Below, piece by piece: positions 8,655 to 19,521 of a stretch of DNA of 64,000 nt. The stretch is from assembly GCA_036557705.1 (NCBI GenBank), contig DATBHB010000159.1, positions 62,001 through 126,000 of the forward strand, read 5' to 3'. The stretch comes from VAZQ01 sp036557705 (GTDB lineage Bacteria; Pseudomonadota; Alphaproteobacteria; Rhizobiales; Xanthobacteraceae). The stretch's first letter is position 1; each line of letters opens with the position of its first letter. The position numbers and the translations under genes are program-made. The notes beneath the pieces are model-generated. The model was given only the letters and a program-made list of their open reading frames with translations, did no database searches and had not been told where the DNA came from.

Positions 8655-8909
8655 ATGATCACGGCTGCACAGCTTCGCGCCGCCCGCGCGCTGCTTGGCA
8701 TCGACCAGCGCAAGCTGGCCGATCTCTCCGGCCTGTCGTTGCCCACCATTCAGCGCATGGAAGGAAGCGAAGGCGTCATCCGCGGCAACGTCGATTCGCT
8801 CATGAAGCTCGTGGTGGCGCTCGAAGCCGCCGGCATTGCGCTCATTTCCGACAATGCGGTCAGCGCCGGCGGCGGTCGCGGCGTACGCCTCAAGGTGGCG
8901 GCATCATGA
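8655..8909 (+). CDS. XRE-family helix-turn-helix regulator
   Basis: An 84-residue protein that is essentially one Cro/C1-type helix-turn-helix: TAAQLRAARALLGIDQRKLA, then DLSGLSLPTIQRMEGSEG as the recognition region and a dimer-like helix SLMKLVVALEAAGIALI. The ATG at 8655 fits the domain start; a GTG at 8625 is an alternative. Its stop codon overlaps the hyfB-like start (ATGA), so it is coupled to the membrane-complex operon and probably regulates it or itself. This linkage is inferred from layout. Confidence 0.85.
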   Translation: MITAAQLRAARALLGIDQRKLADLSGLSLPTIQRMEGSEGVIRGNVDSLMKLVVALEAAGIALISDNAVSAGGGRGVRLKVAAS

Positions 8910-10915
8910 TCATTACGATCGTGCTCACGTGCACCACCGTGTTGCTGGCGTTTGCGCCGACGGTGGTACTGTTCGGAAAGGAGCCGAGCGCCGGGCGAAT
9001 CATCTACGGCGCAAGTCTCGGCACTGCGCTGGTCGCGCTCTTCGCCTCGGTCGTGCATCTGCTCGGGCCGAGCATTCCCGTCGGCATGACGCTCCCGCTC
9101 GGACTGCCGTGGATCGGCGCTCATTTCCGGATCGACGCGCTCTCCGCCTTCTTTCTCGCAGTGGTCAATCTCGGCGCTGCAGCTGCAAGCCTGTTTGCGC
9201 TCGGCTACGGGCGCCACGAACAAGAGCCGCTGCGCGTCCTGCCATTCTATCCGGCGTTTCTTGCCGGCATGAATCTCGTCGTGCTTGCCGATGACGCGTT
9301 CACGTTTCTCTTCTCGTGGGAGTTCATGTCGCTTTCGTCATGGGCGCTGGTCATGGCGCATCATCGCGCCGGCGACAACGCGCGGGCCGGTTATGTCTAT
9401 CTCGTGATGGCGAGCTTCGGCACGCTGGCGCTTCTCCTCGCCTTCGGTCTCCTGGCCGGCCCGCAGGGCGGCTACACGTTCGCGGAAATCCGCTCGGCGC
9501 AACCCGCCGCGGTTATCGGCGCACTGGTCCTCGTTCTTACGCTCTTCGGCGCCGGTTCGAAGGCCGGACTCGTGCCGCTGCACGTGTGGCTCCCGCTCGC
9601 GCATCCGGCCGCGCCGACCCAGGTATCGGCGCTGATGAGCGGCGTCATGACCAAAGTTGCCGTCTATGGCTTCGTGCGCATCGTTTTCGACCTTCTCGGC
9701 GAGCCCGCCTGGTGGTGGAGCGTTCTCGTGCTGACGCTCGCCGGGATCACTGCCGTCATGGGCGTGCTCTACGCGCTGATGCAGCACGACCTCAAACGGC
9801 TGCTCGCCTATCACACGGTGGAAAACATCGGCATCATCTTCATCGGGCTCGGGCTCGCGCTCGCATTCAAGGCGCACGGCATGGGGCTGGCGGCGGCGCT
9901 TGCGCTCACCGCCGGGCTTCTCCACGTCTTCAATCATTCGCTGTTCAAGAGTCTCCTCTTCTTCGGCGCCGGCGCCGTGCTCACCGCGACCGGCGAGCGC
10001 AACATGGAGCATCTCGGCGGGCTCATTCATCGGATGCCGCAAACCGCCTTCGCGTTCCTCGTCGGCTGCGCCGCCATTTCGGCGCTGCCCCCGCTCAACG
10101 GCTTCGTGTCCGAGTGGCTTACCTTCCAGGCGATTCTGATCAGCCCACAGCTCCCCTCCTGGGGACTGAGATTCCTGGTGCCCGCTGTGGGCGCGCTGCT
10201 CGCGCTTTCTGCGGCGCTTGCCGCCGCCTGTTTCGTCAAGGCTTTCGGCGTCACCTTTCTTGGCCGGCCGCGCCTGCCGGCAGCCGAGCGGGCGCAAGAA
10301 ACCGACGCCTTCTCTCTCGCTGCAATGTTTTCCCTTGCGGCGCTGTGCCTTGTGGCCGGCACGCTGCCTGGTGTTTTCATCGACGCCTTGGCGCCGGTGG
10401 CGCAGAGCCTCGTGGGCGCCCGCATGCCGGTGCAGGCCGGCGTCCAATGGCTCTCGATCGTGCCGATCGCGGAGAGCCGCAGTTCCTATAATGGGCTTCT
10501 GGTCTTCCTGTTCATGATCATATCGGGTTCGCTCGCGGCGTCGGCGATTCATCGCTTCGCCTCCGACAAGCTCCGCCGTGGACCGGCCTGGGACTGCGGC
10601 TATCCCGAAGCGAACCCGGCGACCCAATACACGGCCGACAGCTTTGCCCAGCCGATCCGCCGCGTGTTCGGCTCTGTCGTGTTCCGCGCGCGCGAACAGA
10701 TCGAAATGCCGCCGCCCGGCGATCTACGCCCGGCCCGCGTGACGGTACAAATGCGCGACCTCATCTGGGATGCGCTTTATGCGCCGATCGCGCGGAGCAT
10801 CGGACTGGCAGCGGAGTGCCTCAATCATCTGCAGTTCCTTACCATCCGACAATTTCTCAGTCTCGTCTTCGCCGCCCTCGTGCTCCTGCTCCTGGTACTG
10901 GCGCTATGGCAGTGA
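8906..10915 (+). CDS. hyfB: HyfB-like proton-translocating antiporter subunit (NuoL-type)
   Basis: A 669-residue polytopic membrane protein of the NuoL/M/N and Mrp antiporter family, best matching hydrogenase-4 subunit B. Proton-channel landmarks are visible: the Glu in FLFSWEFMSLSSWAL (about 135-150), the Lys in GAGSKAGLVPLHVWLPLAHP (about 215-234), and the Lys/His in HVFNHSLFKSLLFFGAG (about 338-355). About 14 hydrophobic segments precede a C-terminal tail. It would pump protons driven by electron transfer in the peripheral arm. It overlaps the XRE gene by four bases and the hyfC-like gene by ten. Confidence 0.9.
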   Translation: MIITIVLTCTTVLLAFAPTVVLFGKEPSAGRIIYGASLGTALVALFASVVHLLGPSIPVGMTLPLGLPWIGAHFRIDALSAFFLAVVNLGAAAASLFALGYGRHEQEPLRVLPFYPAFLAGMNLVVLADDAFTFLFSWEFMSLSSWALVMAHHRAGDNARAGYVYLVMASFGTLALLLAFGLLAGPQGGYTFAEIRSAQPAAVIGALVLVLTLFGAGSKAGLVPLHVWLPLAHPAAPTQVSALMSGVMTKVAVYGFVRIVFDLLGEPAWWWSVLVLTLAGITAVMGVLYALMQHDLKRLLAYHTVENIGIIFIGLGLALAFKAHGMGLAAALALTAGLLHVFNHSLFKSLLFFGAGAVLTATGERNMEHLGGLIHRMPQTAFAFLVGCAAISALPPLNGFVSEWLTFQAILISPQLPSWGLRFLVPAVGALLALSAALAAACFVKAFGVTFLGRPRLPAAERAQETDAFSLAAMFSLAALCLVAGTLPGVFIDALAPVAQSLVGARMPVQAGVQWLSIVPIAESRSSYNGLLVFLFMIISGSLAASAIHRFASDKLRRGPAWDCGYPEANPATQYTADSFAQPIRRVFGSVVFRAREQIEMPPPGDLRPARVTVQMRDLIWDALYAPIARSIGLAAECLNHLQFLTIRQFLSLVFAALVLLLLVLALWQ

Positions 10916-11862
10916 TTTCCGATCTCGCCGTGCAAGGCGCACAGATGCTGCTGGTGCTGCTGCTCTCCCCGCTGCTCACCGGCTTCTTGCGCAAGCTCAA
11001 GGCGCGCTTTCTGCGCCGGCAAGGGCCGCCGCTCGTCCAGCCTTACCGCGACCTCGTGCGGCTCATGCGCAAGGAAGTGGTGCTCGCGGAGAATGCTTCC
11101 TGGCTGTTTCGCGTGATTCCGTATCTCATTTTCGCCGCCACCTGGGTTGCGGCTTGCCTCGTGCCGACCTTTGGGACCGGTCTCCTGTTCAGCTGGTCCG
11201 CGGATCTCATCGCCATCATTGCGCTCCTTGGCAGCGCGCGCTTCTTCCTGGCGCTCGCCGGGCTTGATGTGGGCACGAGCTTCGGCGGCATCGGCGCCAG
11301 CCGCGAAGTGATGATCGCCTCGCTCGCCGAGCCGGCAATGATCATGATCGTCTTCACGCTGGCGCTCGTCGCCGGCTCGACCCAGCTCTCGACCATGGCC
11401 GGCTATCTGGTTTCGTCGGCTGTGGGGCTGCGGGTGTCGCTCGGGCTCGCGCTGCTGGCCTTGATCATGGTGGCGCTTGCCGAGAATGCGCGCATCCCGG
11501 TGGACAACCCGGCGACGCATCTCGAACTCACCATGGTGCACGAAGCCATGGTGCTCGAATATTCGGGACGGCACCTGGCGCTGATCGATCTGACCGCATC
11601 GCTCAAACTCCTCCTCTACGTCTCGTTGATCGCCTGTGTATTCGTGCCGTGGGGGCTCGCAGCGCCGGGCGCGGGCGTTTCAAGGTATTTCATCGGCGTT
11701 ACGGCCTATGTCGCGAAACTCGCCGCCGCGGGGTTCCTGCTGGCGCTGTTTGAGACCTCAATTGCGAAGATGCGTGTCTTCCGCGTGCCCGAATTTTTAG
11801 GAGCCGCCTTGATGCTCGGCCTGCTGGCCACTCTGCTGCTGTTTGTTTCGAGGAGCCTCTGA
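10906..11862 (+). CDS. hyfC: HyfC/HycD-like NuoH-family membrane subunit
   Basis: A 318-residue membrane protein from the ATG at 10906 inside the end of hyfB. It belongs to the complex I subunit 1 (NuoH/HyfC) family, which anchors the peripheral arm and lines the quinone or substrate entry side. Landmarks are an N-terminal helix followed by RRQGPPLVQPYRDLVRLMRK, the cytoplasmic loop GTSFGGIGASREVMIASLAEPA and the acidic loop ENARIPVDNPATHLELTMVH near residues 190-210. Its stop overlaps the hyfE-like start (TGATG-type junction), consistent with a single transcript. Confidence 0.9.
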   Translation: MAVISDLAVQGAQMLLVLLLSPLLTGFLRKLKARFLRRQGPPLVQPYRDLVRLMRKEVVLAENASWLFRVIPYLIFAATWVAACLVPTFGTGLLFSWSADLIAIIALLGSARFFLALAGLDVGTSFGGIGASREVMIASLAEPAMIMIVFTLALVAGSTQLSTMAGYLVSSAVGLRVSLGLALLALIMVALAENARIPVDNPATHLELTMVHEAMVLEYSGRHLALIDLTASLKLLLYVSLIACVFVPWGLAAPGAGVSRYFIGVTAYVAKLAAAGFLLALFETSIAKMRVFRVPEFLGAALMLGLLATLLLFVSRSL

Positions 11863-12527
11863 TGCGCGGCGGCATCACGTTTGATATTGCCCATATGCTG
11901 GCAGGCTCGCTGGTGCTGGTCAGCTTCATGCAGCTTTATCAGGACCGGCTTTACGCGCTGCTCAACATCTTCGCGCTGCACGCTCTCGTCCTGGCGCTGT
12001 CCGTCGCCTGGCAGGCCAACGTGCAGAGCGCGCCGCATCTTTACGTCACCGCGGCGATCGCGCTCGTGTTCAAGGGGGTCATCATTCCCATCGCGCTGCA
12101 CCGGATCATCGTGCGGCTCGGCATTCACCGCGAGATCGAGAAGGTGGTCGGCGTCGGGTCGGCGATGCTGCTGGGAATGGGACTGGTCGCGCTTGCCATG
12201 GTGGTGATGCTGCGGGTGACGCCGCAATCCGATCCGCTGGCGCGCGAGGACCTCGCGTTCGCGCTCTCGGTGGTGCTGCTTGGGCTGCTGATGATGGTGA
12301 CGCGGCGCAACGCGGTGAGCCAGGTGGTCGGGTTCATGTCGCTGGAGAACGGGCTGGTGCTTGCCGCGACCGGCGCCAGGGGCATGCCGCTCGTAGTCGA
12401 GATCAGCATCGCCTTCTCGATCCTGATCGCCTTCATCGTGATCGGCATATTCCTGTTCCGCATTCGCGAGCGCTTCGATACGGTCGATCTGCAGGCGCTC
12501 GATGCATTCCGCGGAGACCGCGGATGA
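11862..12527 (+). CDS. hyfE: HyfE-like membrane subunit
   Basis: A 221-residue protein with about six or seven hydrophobic helices (HMLAGSLVLVSFMQLYQD, AIALVFKGVIIPIALH, LAFALSVVLLGLLMMV). It matches hydrogenase-4 component E, whose C-terminal half is NuoK-like. The conserved acidic residue in GFMSLENGLVLAATG sits where NuoK/MnhC carry a proton-channel Glu. In the complex it would link the antiporter subunits. Ends overlap both neighbours by a few bases. Confidence 0.88.
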   Translation: MRGGITFDIAHMLAGSLVLVSFMQLYQDRLYALLNIFALHALVLALSVAWQANVQSAPHLYVTAAIALVFKGVIIPIALHRIIVRLGIHREIEKVVGVGSAMLLGMGLVALAMVVMLRVTPQSDPLAREDLAFALSVVLLGLLMMVTRRNAVSQVVGFMSLENGLVLAATGARGMPLVVEISIAFSILIAFIVIGIFLFRIRERFDTVDLQALDAFRGDRG

Positions 12528-13963
12528 ATTTTGATGCGCTGAGCGCAATCCTGCTGATCCCGGCCTTGGCAGCGGCGCTGCTTGCCGCTTTGCCCGGCTA
12601 TCGGACGACGGCGCGACTCAACGTGCTGGCGGCGCTGGCAACATTGCTCGTCGCGATCTCGCTGTTTTTCAATCGCCCGCCGGGTGGTCCCTATCTCCAC
12701 GTCGACGATCTCAACAACGTCTTCATCGTGCTCACCACTTTCGTCGGCTTCACGACCAGCGTGTTCAGCGCGAGCTATATCGGACATGAGCTGGAGACCG
12801 GCCGGCTGGCGCCGACATTCCTGCGTTTCTATCACGCCATGTATCAGTTTCTGATGTTCGCCATGAACCTTGCGCTCGTGGCTAACAATATCGGGGTGAT
12901 GTGGGTCGCAATCGAACTGGCGACGCTGACGACCGTGCTCATGGTCGGCATCTACCGCACCCACGAAGCGCTTGAAGCTGCATGGAAATATTTCATCCTC
13001 GGCAGCGTAGGGATCGCGCTCGCTTTGTTCGGCACCATCCTGGTGTATATGGCGGCGCGGCCGGTCATCGGCGAAGGCATCGACGCCATGGTGTGGACCA
13101 TACTGGTCGCGCGCGCCGCCGATTTCGACCCGGCGCTGCTCGACCTCGCTTTCGTATTCCTTCTGCTCGGCTACGGCACGAAGGTTGGGCTTGCACCGCT
13201 GCACGCCTGGCTGCCCGACGCTCATTCCGAGGGCCCGACTCCGATCTCGGCGGTCCTTTCGGGCCTCCTCCTCAACGTCGCGCTCTACGCGCTGCTGCGA
13301 TTCAAAATGCTGCTCGCAGTCAATCCGGCAGCGCTTGCACCCGGCCCGCTGATGATTGGTCTCGGTCTCCTCTCGACCGTGTTCGCAGCCTTCATGCTCT
13401 ATCGGCGGCGCGACATCAAACGCTTGTTCGCCTATTCATCGATCGAGCACATGGGCATCATCGCCTTTGCGTTCGGGATGGGCGGACCGCTCGCAAATTT
13501 CGCGGGGCTCCTGCACATGGCCATGCATTCGTTGACCAAATCCGCGATCTTTTTCGCAGTGGGCCATGTCGCCCAGGTCAAGGGCACGCAGCGCATTGCC
13601 GATATGGGCGGTCTGACCGAAACCAATCCGGTGCTCGGCTGGGGGCTCGTGCTCGGCGTCGTCGCCATCGCCGGATTGCCGCCGCTTGGGATTTTCACGA
13701 GCGAATTCCTGGTCGTGACTTCGACCTTTGCGCGGGCGCCGTGGCTCGCAATCGTTCTGGTCTTCGGACTCATGGTCGGGTTCGCAGCGTTGTTCCTGCG
13801 GCTCAACAACATCGCCTTCGGGGAGCCCCGCGGCGCGACCGCAAAGGCCGAAGCCTCCTATGCGCCGATGTTTGCGCACCTCGCCATCGTCTTTGTCACC
13901 GGCGTTTACATGCCCGGCGCGCTAGTTGCCTGGTTCCAGAACGTTGCAAAGCTCCTCGGATAA
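12524..13963 (+). CDS. hyfF: HyfF-like proton-translocating antiporter subunit (NuoN/MrpD-type)
   Basis: A 479-residue polytopic protein, the second antiporter-like subunit of the operon. Landmarks are the Glu in MWVAIELATLTTVLMVG (about 127-143), the Lys in GYGTKVGLAPLHAWLPDAH (about 215-234) and MAMHSLTKSAIFFAVGHV (about 330-348). The family transports H+ coupled to redox in complex I, Hyf and Ehr complexes. The gene overlaps hyfE by four bases and ends three bases before hyfG. Confidence 0.9.
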   Translation: MNFDALSAILLIPALAAALLAALPGYRTTARLNVLAALATLLVAISLFFNRPPGGPYLHVDDLNNVFIVLTTFVGFTTSVFSASYIGHELETGRLAPTFLRFYHAMYQFLMFAMNLALVANNIGVMWVAIELATLTTVLMVGIYRTHEALEAAWKYFILGSVGIALALFGTILVYMAARPVIGEGIDAMVWTILVARAADFDPALLDLAFVFLLLGYGTKVGLAPLHAWLPDAHSEGPTPISAVLSGLLLNVALYALLRFKMLLAVNPAALAPGPLMIGLGLLSTVFAAFMLYRRRDIKRLFAYSSIEHMGIIAFAFGMGGPLANFAGLLHMAMHSLTKSAIFFAVGHVAQVKGTQRIADMGGLTETNPVLGWGLVLGVVAIAGLPPLGIFTSEFLVVTSTFARAPWLAIVLVFGLMVGFAALFLRLNNIAFGEPRGATAKAEASYAPMFAHLAIVFVTGVYMPGALVAWFQNVAKLLG

Positions 13964-13966
13964 TCG

Positions 13967-15541
13967 ATGACCACGATCGTCGAGACAATCGCTGGTCGTA
14001 AAGTTGACGGACACCGTCCGTGGCCGCGCATTGTCACGAACGAGCAAGGCTGGATGGCTGCCGCCCAGCGCGTCTCAACCACAGATTGGACCATGCTCGG
14101 CCTGTGGGGCGATACCGGCGCCGTTCACATGGCGCTCTTTGAAGGGGCGCGTTCGAAACCCGCCCCTCCAAACCCGGTGGGTCAGATCGCGGTCCTAACT
14201 CTCGAATGCCCGGATGGACGGTATCCGTCCGTCGGCGCTCTGCATCCGCCGGCGATCCGCCTGGAGCGCACGATCCGCGATCTCTATGGGTTGGAGCCCG
14301 GCGGATTGAGGGATGCGCGGCCGTGGCTCGATCTCGGATTTTGGAACGTGGAGCATCCGCTGGGCGATTGCTGTCCCGCGCAGTCGCCGCGCAAACCCTA
14401 CGAGTTTCTTCCGGCCGAGGGCGATCATCTGCACCAGATCCCGGTCGGCCCCGTGCATGCCGGCATCATCGAGCCCGGCCATTTCCGTTTCACTGCAAAC
14501 GGCGAGACGGTCGCGCGGCTGGAGCAGCGGCTCGGCTACGCCCACAAGGGTATCGAATCGCTCATGGCGGGCGCCGGCCTCGACAAAGCCGCGCGGCTTG
14601 CCGGGCGTACCTCGGGCGACAGCACGGTCGCCTATGCGCTCGCCTTCGCGCGCGCGGTCGAGGCGGCGCTCGAAATCGAAGTCCCGCCGCGCGCAATCCA
14701 TTTGCGCGCGCTGATGGCCGAACTCGAACGCATCGCCAATCATTTCGGCGACATTGGCGCGATCTGCAACGATGCTTCATTCCCGATCATGCTGGCGCAC
14801 TGCGGCGTGCTGCGCGAGCGCGCGCTGCGCACCGCAGACGCCTGTTTCGGGCATCGGTTGATGATGGATTGCATCGTGCCCGGCGGCGTAGCTCTCGACC
14901 TTGATGCCCGCAAGACGCCAGAAGTGATCGCATTGGTAGCGGAAGTGCGGCGGGTTTTTCCCAAACTCATCGACCTTTACGACAACACCGCCTCACTGCA
15001 AGACCGCACAGCAACGACCGGCGTGTTGCGCGCGGACTTGGCCCGGCAATTCGGCGCCGGAGGCTATGTGGGGCGCGCCAGCGGCCGCGCCTTCGACGCA
15101 CGAAAGAACCCCGGTTATCCACCTTATGGCGCGCTCGATTTCGAAATGCCGGTGCTCGATACCGGCGACGTGAATGGCCGGGTGTGGGTCCGCATCCGCG
15201 AAGTCGAGCAAAGCCTGGCGCTGATCGTAAACTTATGCGCACGGCTGCCGGAAGGCCCCATTCGCACCTCTGTTGATCCCCACTCGCTTTCCTCCCCGGC
15301 TCGCGGGGAAGGAAAGGGAGGGGGCGAAATTCGCGAAGGCATGGCGCTGGTCGAGGGCTTCCGCGGCGATGTCCTGGCCTGGGTGCGGCTCGATGGCGAT
15401 CGGGTCGCGCGCTGCCACTTACGCGACCCGTCCTGGTTCCAATGGCCGCTGCTTGAAGCCGCGATCGAAGGCAACATCGTCGCCGATTTCCCGCTCTGCA
15501 ACAAATCGTTCAACTGCTCCTATTCGGGGCACGATCTGTGA
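13967..15541 (+). CDS. hyfG: HyfG-like large subunit (NuoC-NuoD fusion) lacking Ni-Fe ligands
   Basis: A 524-residue fusion of a NuoC/30-kDa-like N-terminus (~1-130) and a NuoD/hydrogenase large-subunit-like C-terminus (~150-524). Family landmarks include HQIPVGPVHAGIIEPGHFRF (156-175), GYAHKGIESLM (190-200) and the C-terminal NKSFNCSYSGHDL. Where true group 4 [NiFe] hydrogenases have the first CxxC, this protein has LAGRTSGDSTVAYA (211-224) without cysteine; at the C-terminal site only C511 and C517 occur, not the DPCxxC pair. It therefore cannot bind the Ni-Fe centre normally and fits the Ehr group. Residues ~436-456 (PHSLSSPARGEGKGGGEI) and ~59-71 look like repeat DNA read in frame. Sequence databases sometimes label such proteins HypE or NADH dehydrogenase subunit C. 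Confidence 0.88.
   Translation: MTTIVETIAGRKVDGHRPWPRIVTNEQGWMAAAQRVSTTDWTMLGLWGDTGAVHMALFEGARSKPAPPNPVGQIAVLTLECPDGRYPSVGALHPPAIRLERTIRDLYGLEPGGLRDARPWLDLGFWNVEHPLGDCCPAQSPRKPYEFLPAEGDHLHQIPVGPVHAGIIEPGHFRFTANGETVARLEQRLGYAHKGIESLMAGAGLDKAARLAGRTSGDSTVAYALAFARAVEAALEIEVPPRAIHLRALMAELERIANHFGDIGAICNDASFPIMLAHCGVLRERALRTADACFGHRLMMDCIVPGGVALDLDARKTPEVIALVAEVRRVFPKLIDLYDNTASLQDRTATTGVLRADLARQFGAGGYVGRASGRAFDARKNPGYPPYGALDFEMPVLDTGDVNGRVWVRIREVEQSLALIVNLCARLPEGPIRTSVDPHSLSSPARGEGKGGGEIREGMALVEGFRGDVLAWVRLDGDRVARCHLRDPSWFQWPLLEAAIEGNIVADFPLCNKSFNCSYSGHDL
15272..15337. repeat. Family D repeat inserted in frame in hyfG
   Basis: The bases CCCCGGCTCGCGGGGAAGG within 15294-15312 and their flanks form the same kind of palindrome as the intergenic family D repeats (CTCTCCCC...GGGGAGAG). 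They encode the Ser/Gly/Arg-rich stretch at residues ~436-456, which interrupts an otherwise conserved region (before EGMALVEGFRGDVL). Confidence 0.6.
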
Positions 15542-15543
15542 AC

Positions 15544-15658
15544 AGAGGACGGACGACAGAGGACAGACGACAGACAAGGCATCAGAAAGGAACGATATGA
15601 TGGCTTTCGTGATATTGCGTAGTGGTTCTATCCTCCGTCGTCTGTCGTCCGTCCTCTG
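15544..15658. repeat. Long inverted repeat between hyfG and hyfI
   Basis: The arm at 15544-15573 (AGAGGACGGACGACAGAGGA and on) is the reverse complement of the arm at 15632-15658 (CTGTCGTCCGTCCTCT is an exact 16-base match; the rest pairs with mismatches). About 58 bases separate the arms. The downstream arm ends at the hyfI ATG, and no ribosome site remains there. Confidence 0.75.
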
Positions 15659-16198
15659 ATGCGCCGCATCCTGTTCGAGAGCCTTGTGCGCCGGCCGCTG
15701 ACCGAAACAAAGCCCGCGGCAGACGACGCCATGCTGGGCGAGCTTGCCGCAAGCCTCGATCGCCGCGCGCGGCAGCGGCTCGGCCGCAGCCTTTCGATCC
15801 GCGAAGTCGACGCCGGCTCGTGCAACGGTTGCGAGCTTGAAATTCACGCGCTCAACAATCCGTTCTACGATCTCGAGCGCTTCGGACTGCACTTCGTCGC
15901 GTCGCCGCGCCACGCCGACGTCCTGCTGGTGACCGGCCCCGTCACCAGGAACATGCGCGAGGCGCTGCAACGTACCTATGCGGCTACGCCCGATCCCAAA
16001 TGGGTGGTCGCGGTCGGCGACTGCGCATTCGACGGCGGTGTCTTTTCCGGGAGCTACGCAGTGACAGGCGGCGTGTCAGAGGTCGTCCCGGTCGACCTCC
16101 ACATCCGCGGCTGTCCGCCGCGCCCAGTCGAATTGCTCAAGGGGCTGTTGGGGTTGCTGGAAGCTGGGATGCAGCGCTCCCCGCAAGCACAACGCTAG
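15659..16198 (+). CDS. hyfI: HyfI/NuoB-like [4Fe-4S] small subunit
   Basis: A 179-residue soluble protein of the 20-kDa complex I (NuoB/HyfI) family. All four ligands of the terminal [4Fe-4S] cluster are present: C55 and C58 in AGSCNGCELE, C122 in VGDCAFDGG and C152 in IRGCPPRP. It would receive electrons and pass them at the interface with HyfG. The start MRRILFESLVRRPLTE fits the family, although the ribosome site seems displaced by the inverted repeat just upstream. No HyfA or HyfH ferredoxin-type subunit follows. Confidence 0.9.
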   Translation: MRRILFESLVRRPLTETKPAADDAMLGELAASLDRRARQRLGRSLSIREVDAGSCNGCELEIHALNNPFYDLERFGLHFVASPRHADVLLVTGPVTRNMREALQRTYAATPDPKWVVAVGDCAFDGGVFSGSYAVTGGVSEVVPVDLHIRGCPPRPVELLKGLLGLLEAGMQRSPQAQR

Positions 16199-16701
16199 AA
16201 CGGAATATCGCGGTCGCCTTCGACGTCAATGAAAACTTCCCCGAGATCGCTTATTTCCGGGCGGGAGACATTCGCCAAATTCAGCAGCTCGTCCTCCGGT
16301 CGAAATTTTCTTTGCCCGACTTCTCGCCGTTCGGGCTCGAACTCGCACAGATCAAATGAGGATCGCTCAAGTTCGGCGGCAGCGCTGGCCAAGTTCCGCC
16401 TCTCCTCGCGTCGCAATTTCCTCGCCTGCCTTCTCGCCTCTTTTGCCGCCACCAGCTGTCTAATAGTCATGACTTTGTTCGGCCGCCTTTTGCCGAACCG
16501 CTTGAAATAGAGATGCTCGATGAAAACGGGCAGCGGGGCTTTCCAAGCCTCTTGCCGGTGGTTGTCGAGCTTGCCCAATTTCTTCGGATTCAGCCTAAGT
16601 TCGCGGGCCATCTGAACATGCGCATGGGATAGGCGATGCCGCTTGCCCGCCTCCATCCACAGCCTCAGTTTCTGGGGTACGAAGTCCGGGCGCTTTGCCA
16701 T
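16195..16701 (-). CDS. Basic conserved hypothetical protein, divergent from SNF2 helicase
   Basis: A 168-residue, strongly basic protein from the ATG at 16701 (MAKRPDFVPQKLRLWMEAGK). The first half contains MARELRLNPKKLGKLDNHRQ and VFIEHLYFKRFGKRRPNKV; the middle is an Arg-rich helix (AAKEARRQARKLRREERRN) that may be coiled. I recognise no named family. Its start lies 57 bases from the divergent SNF2 gene, so the two may share a control region, and its end overlaps hyfI by four bases. Nucleic-acid binding is suggested by charge only. Confidence 0.7.
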   Translation of the reverse strand: MAKRPDFVPQKLRLWMEAGKRHRLSHAHVQMARELRLNPKKLGKLDNHRQEAWKAPLPVFIEHLYFKRFGKRRPNKVMTIRQLVAAKEARRQARKLRREERRNLASAAAELERSSFDLCEFEPERREVGQRKFRPEDELLNLANVSRPEISDLGEVFIDVEGDRDIPF

Positions 16702-16758
16702 GGGAACACCTCGCTTTGCGGCTACGATAAATGTGATTCGCCAGCGGCCGAGTGAGGC

Positions 16759-19517
<2,759 letters not shown>

Positions 19518-19521
<4 letters not shown>

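Noticed and set aside
8906..16198. Calling the operon a true hydrogenase
   Set aside because: The Ni-Fe cysteine pairs are missing and no maturation genes are in view.
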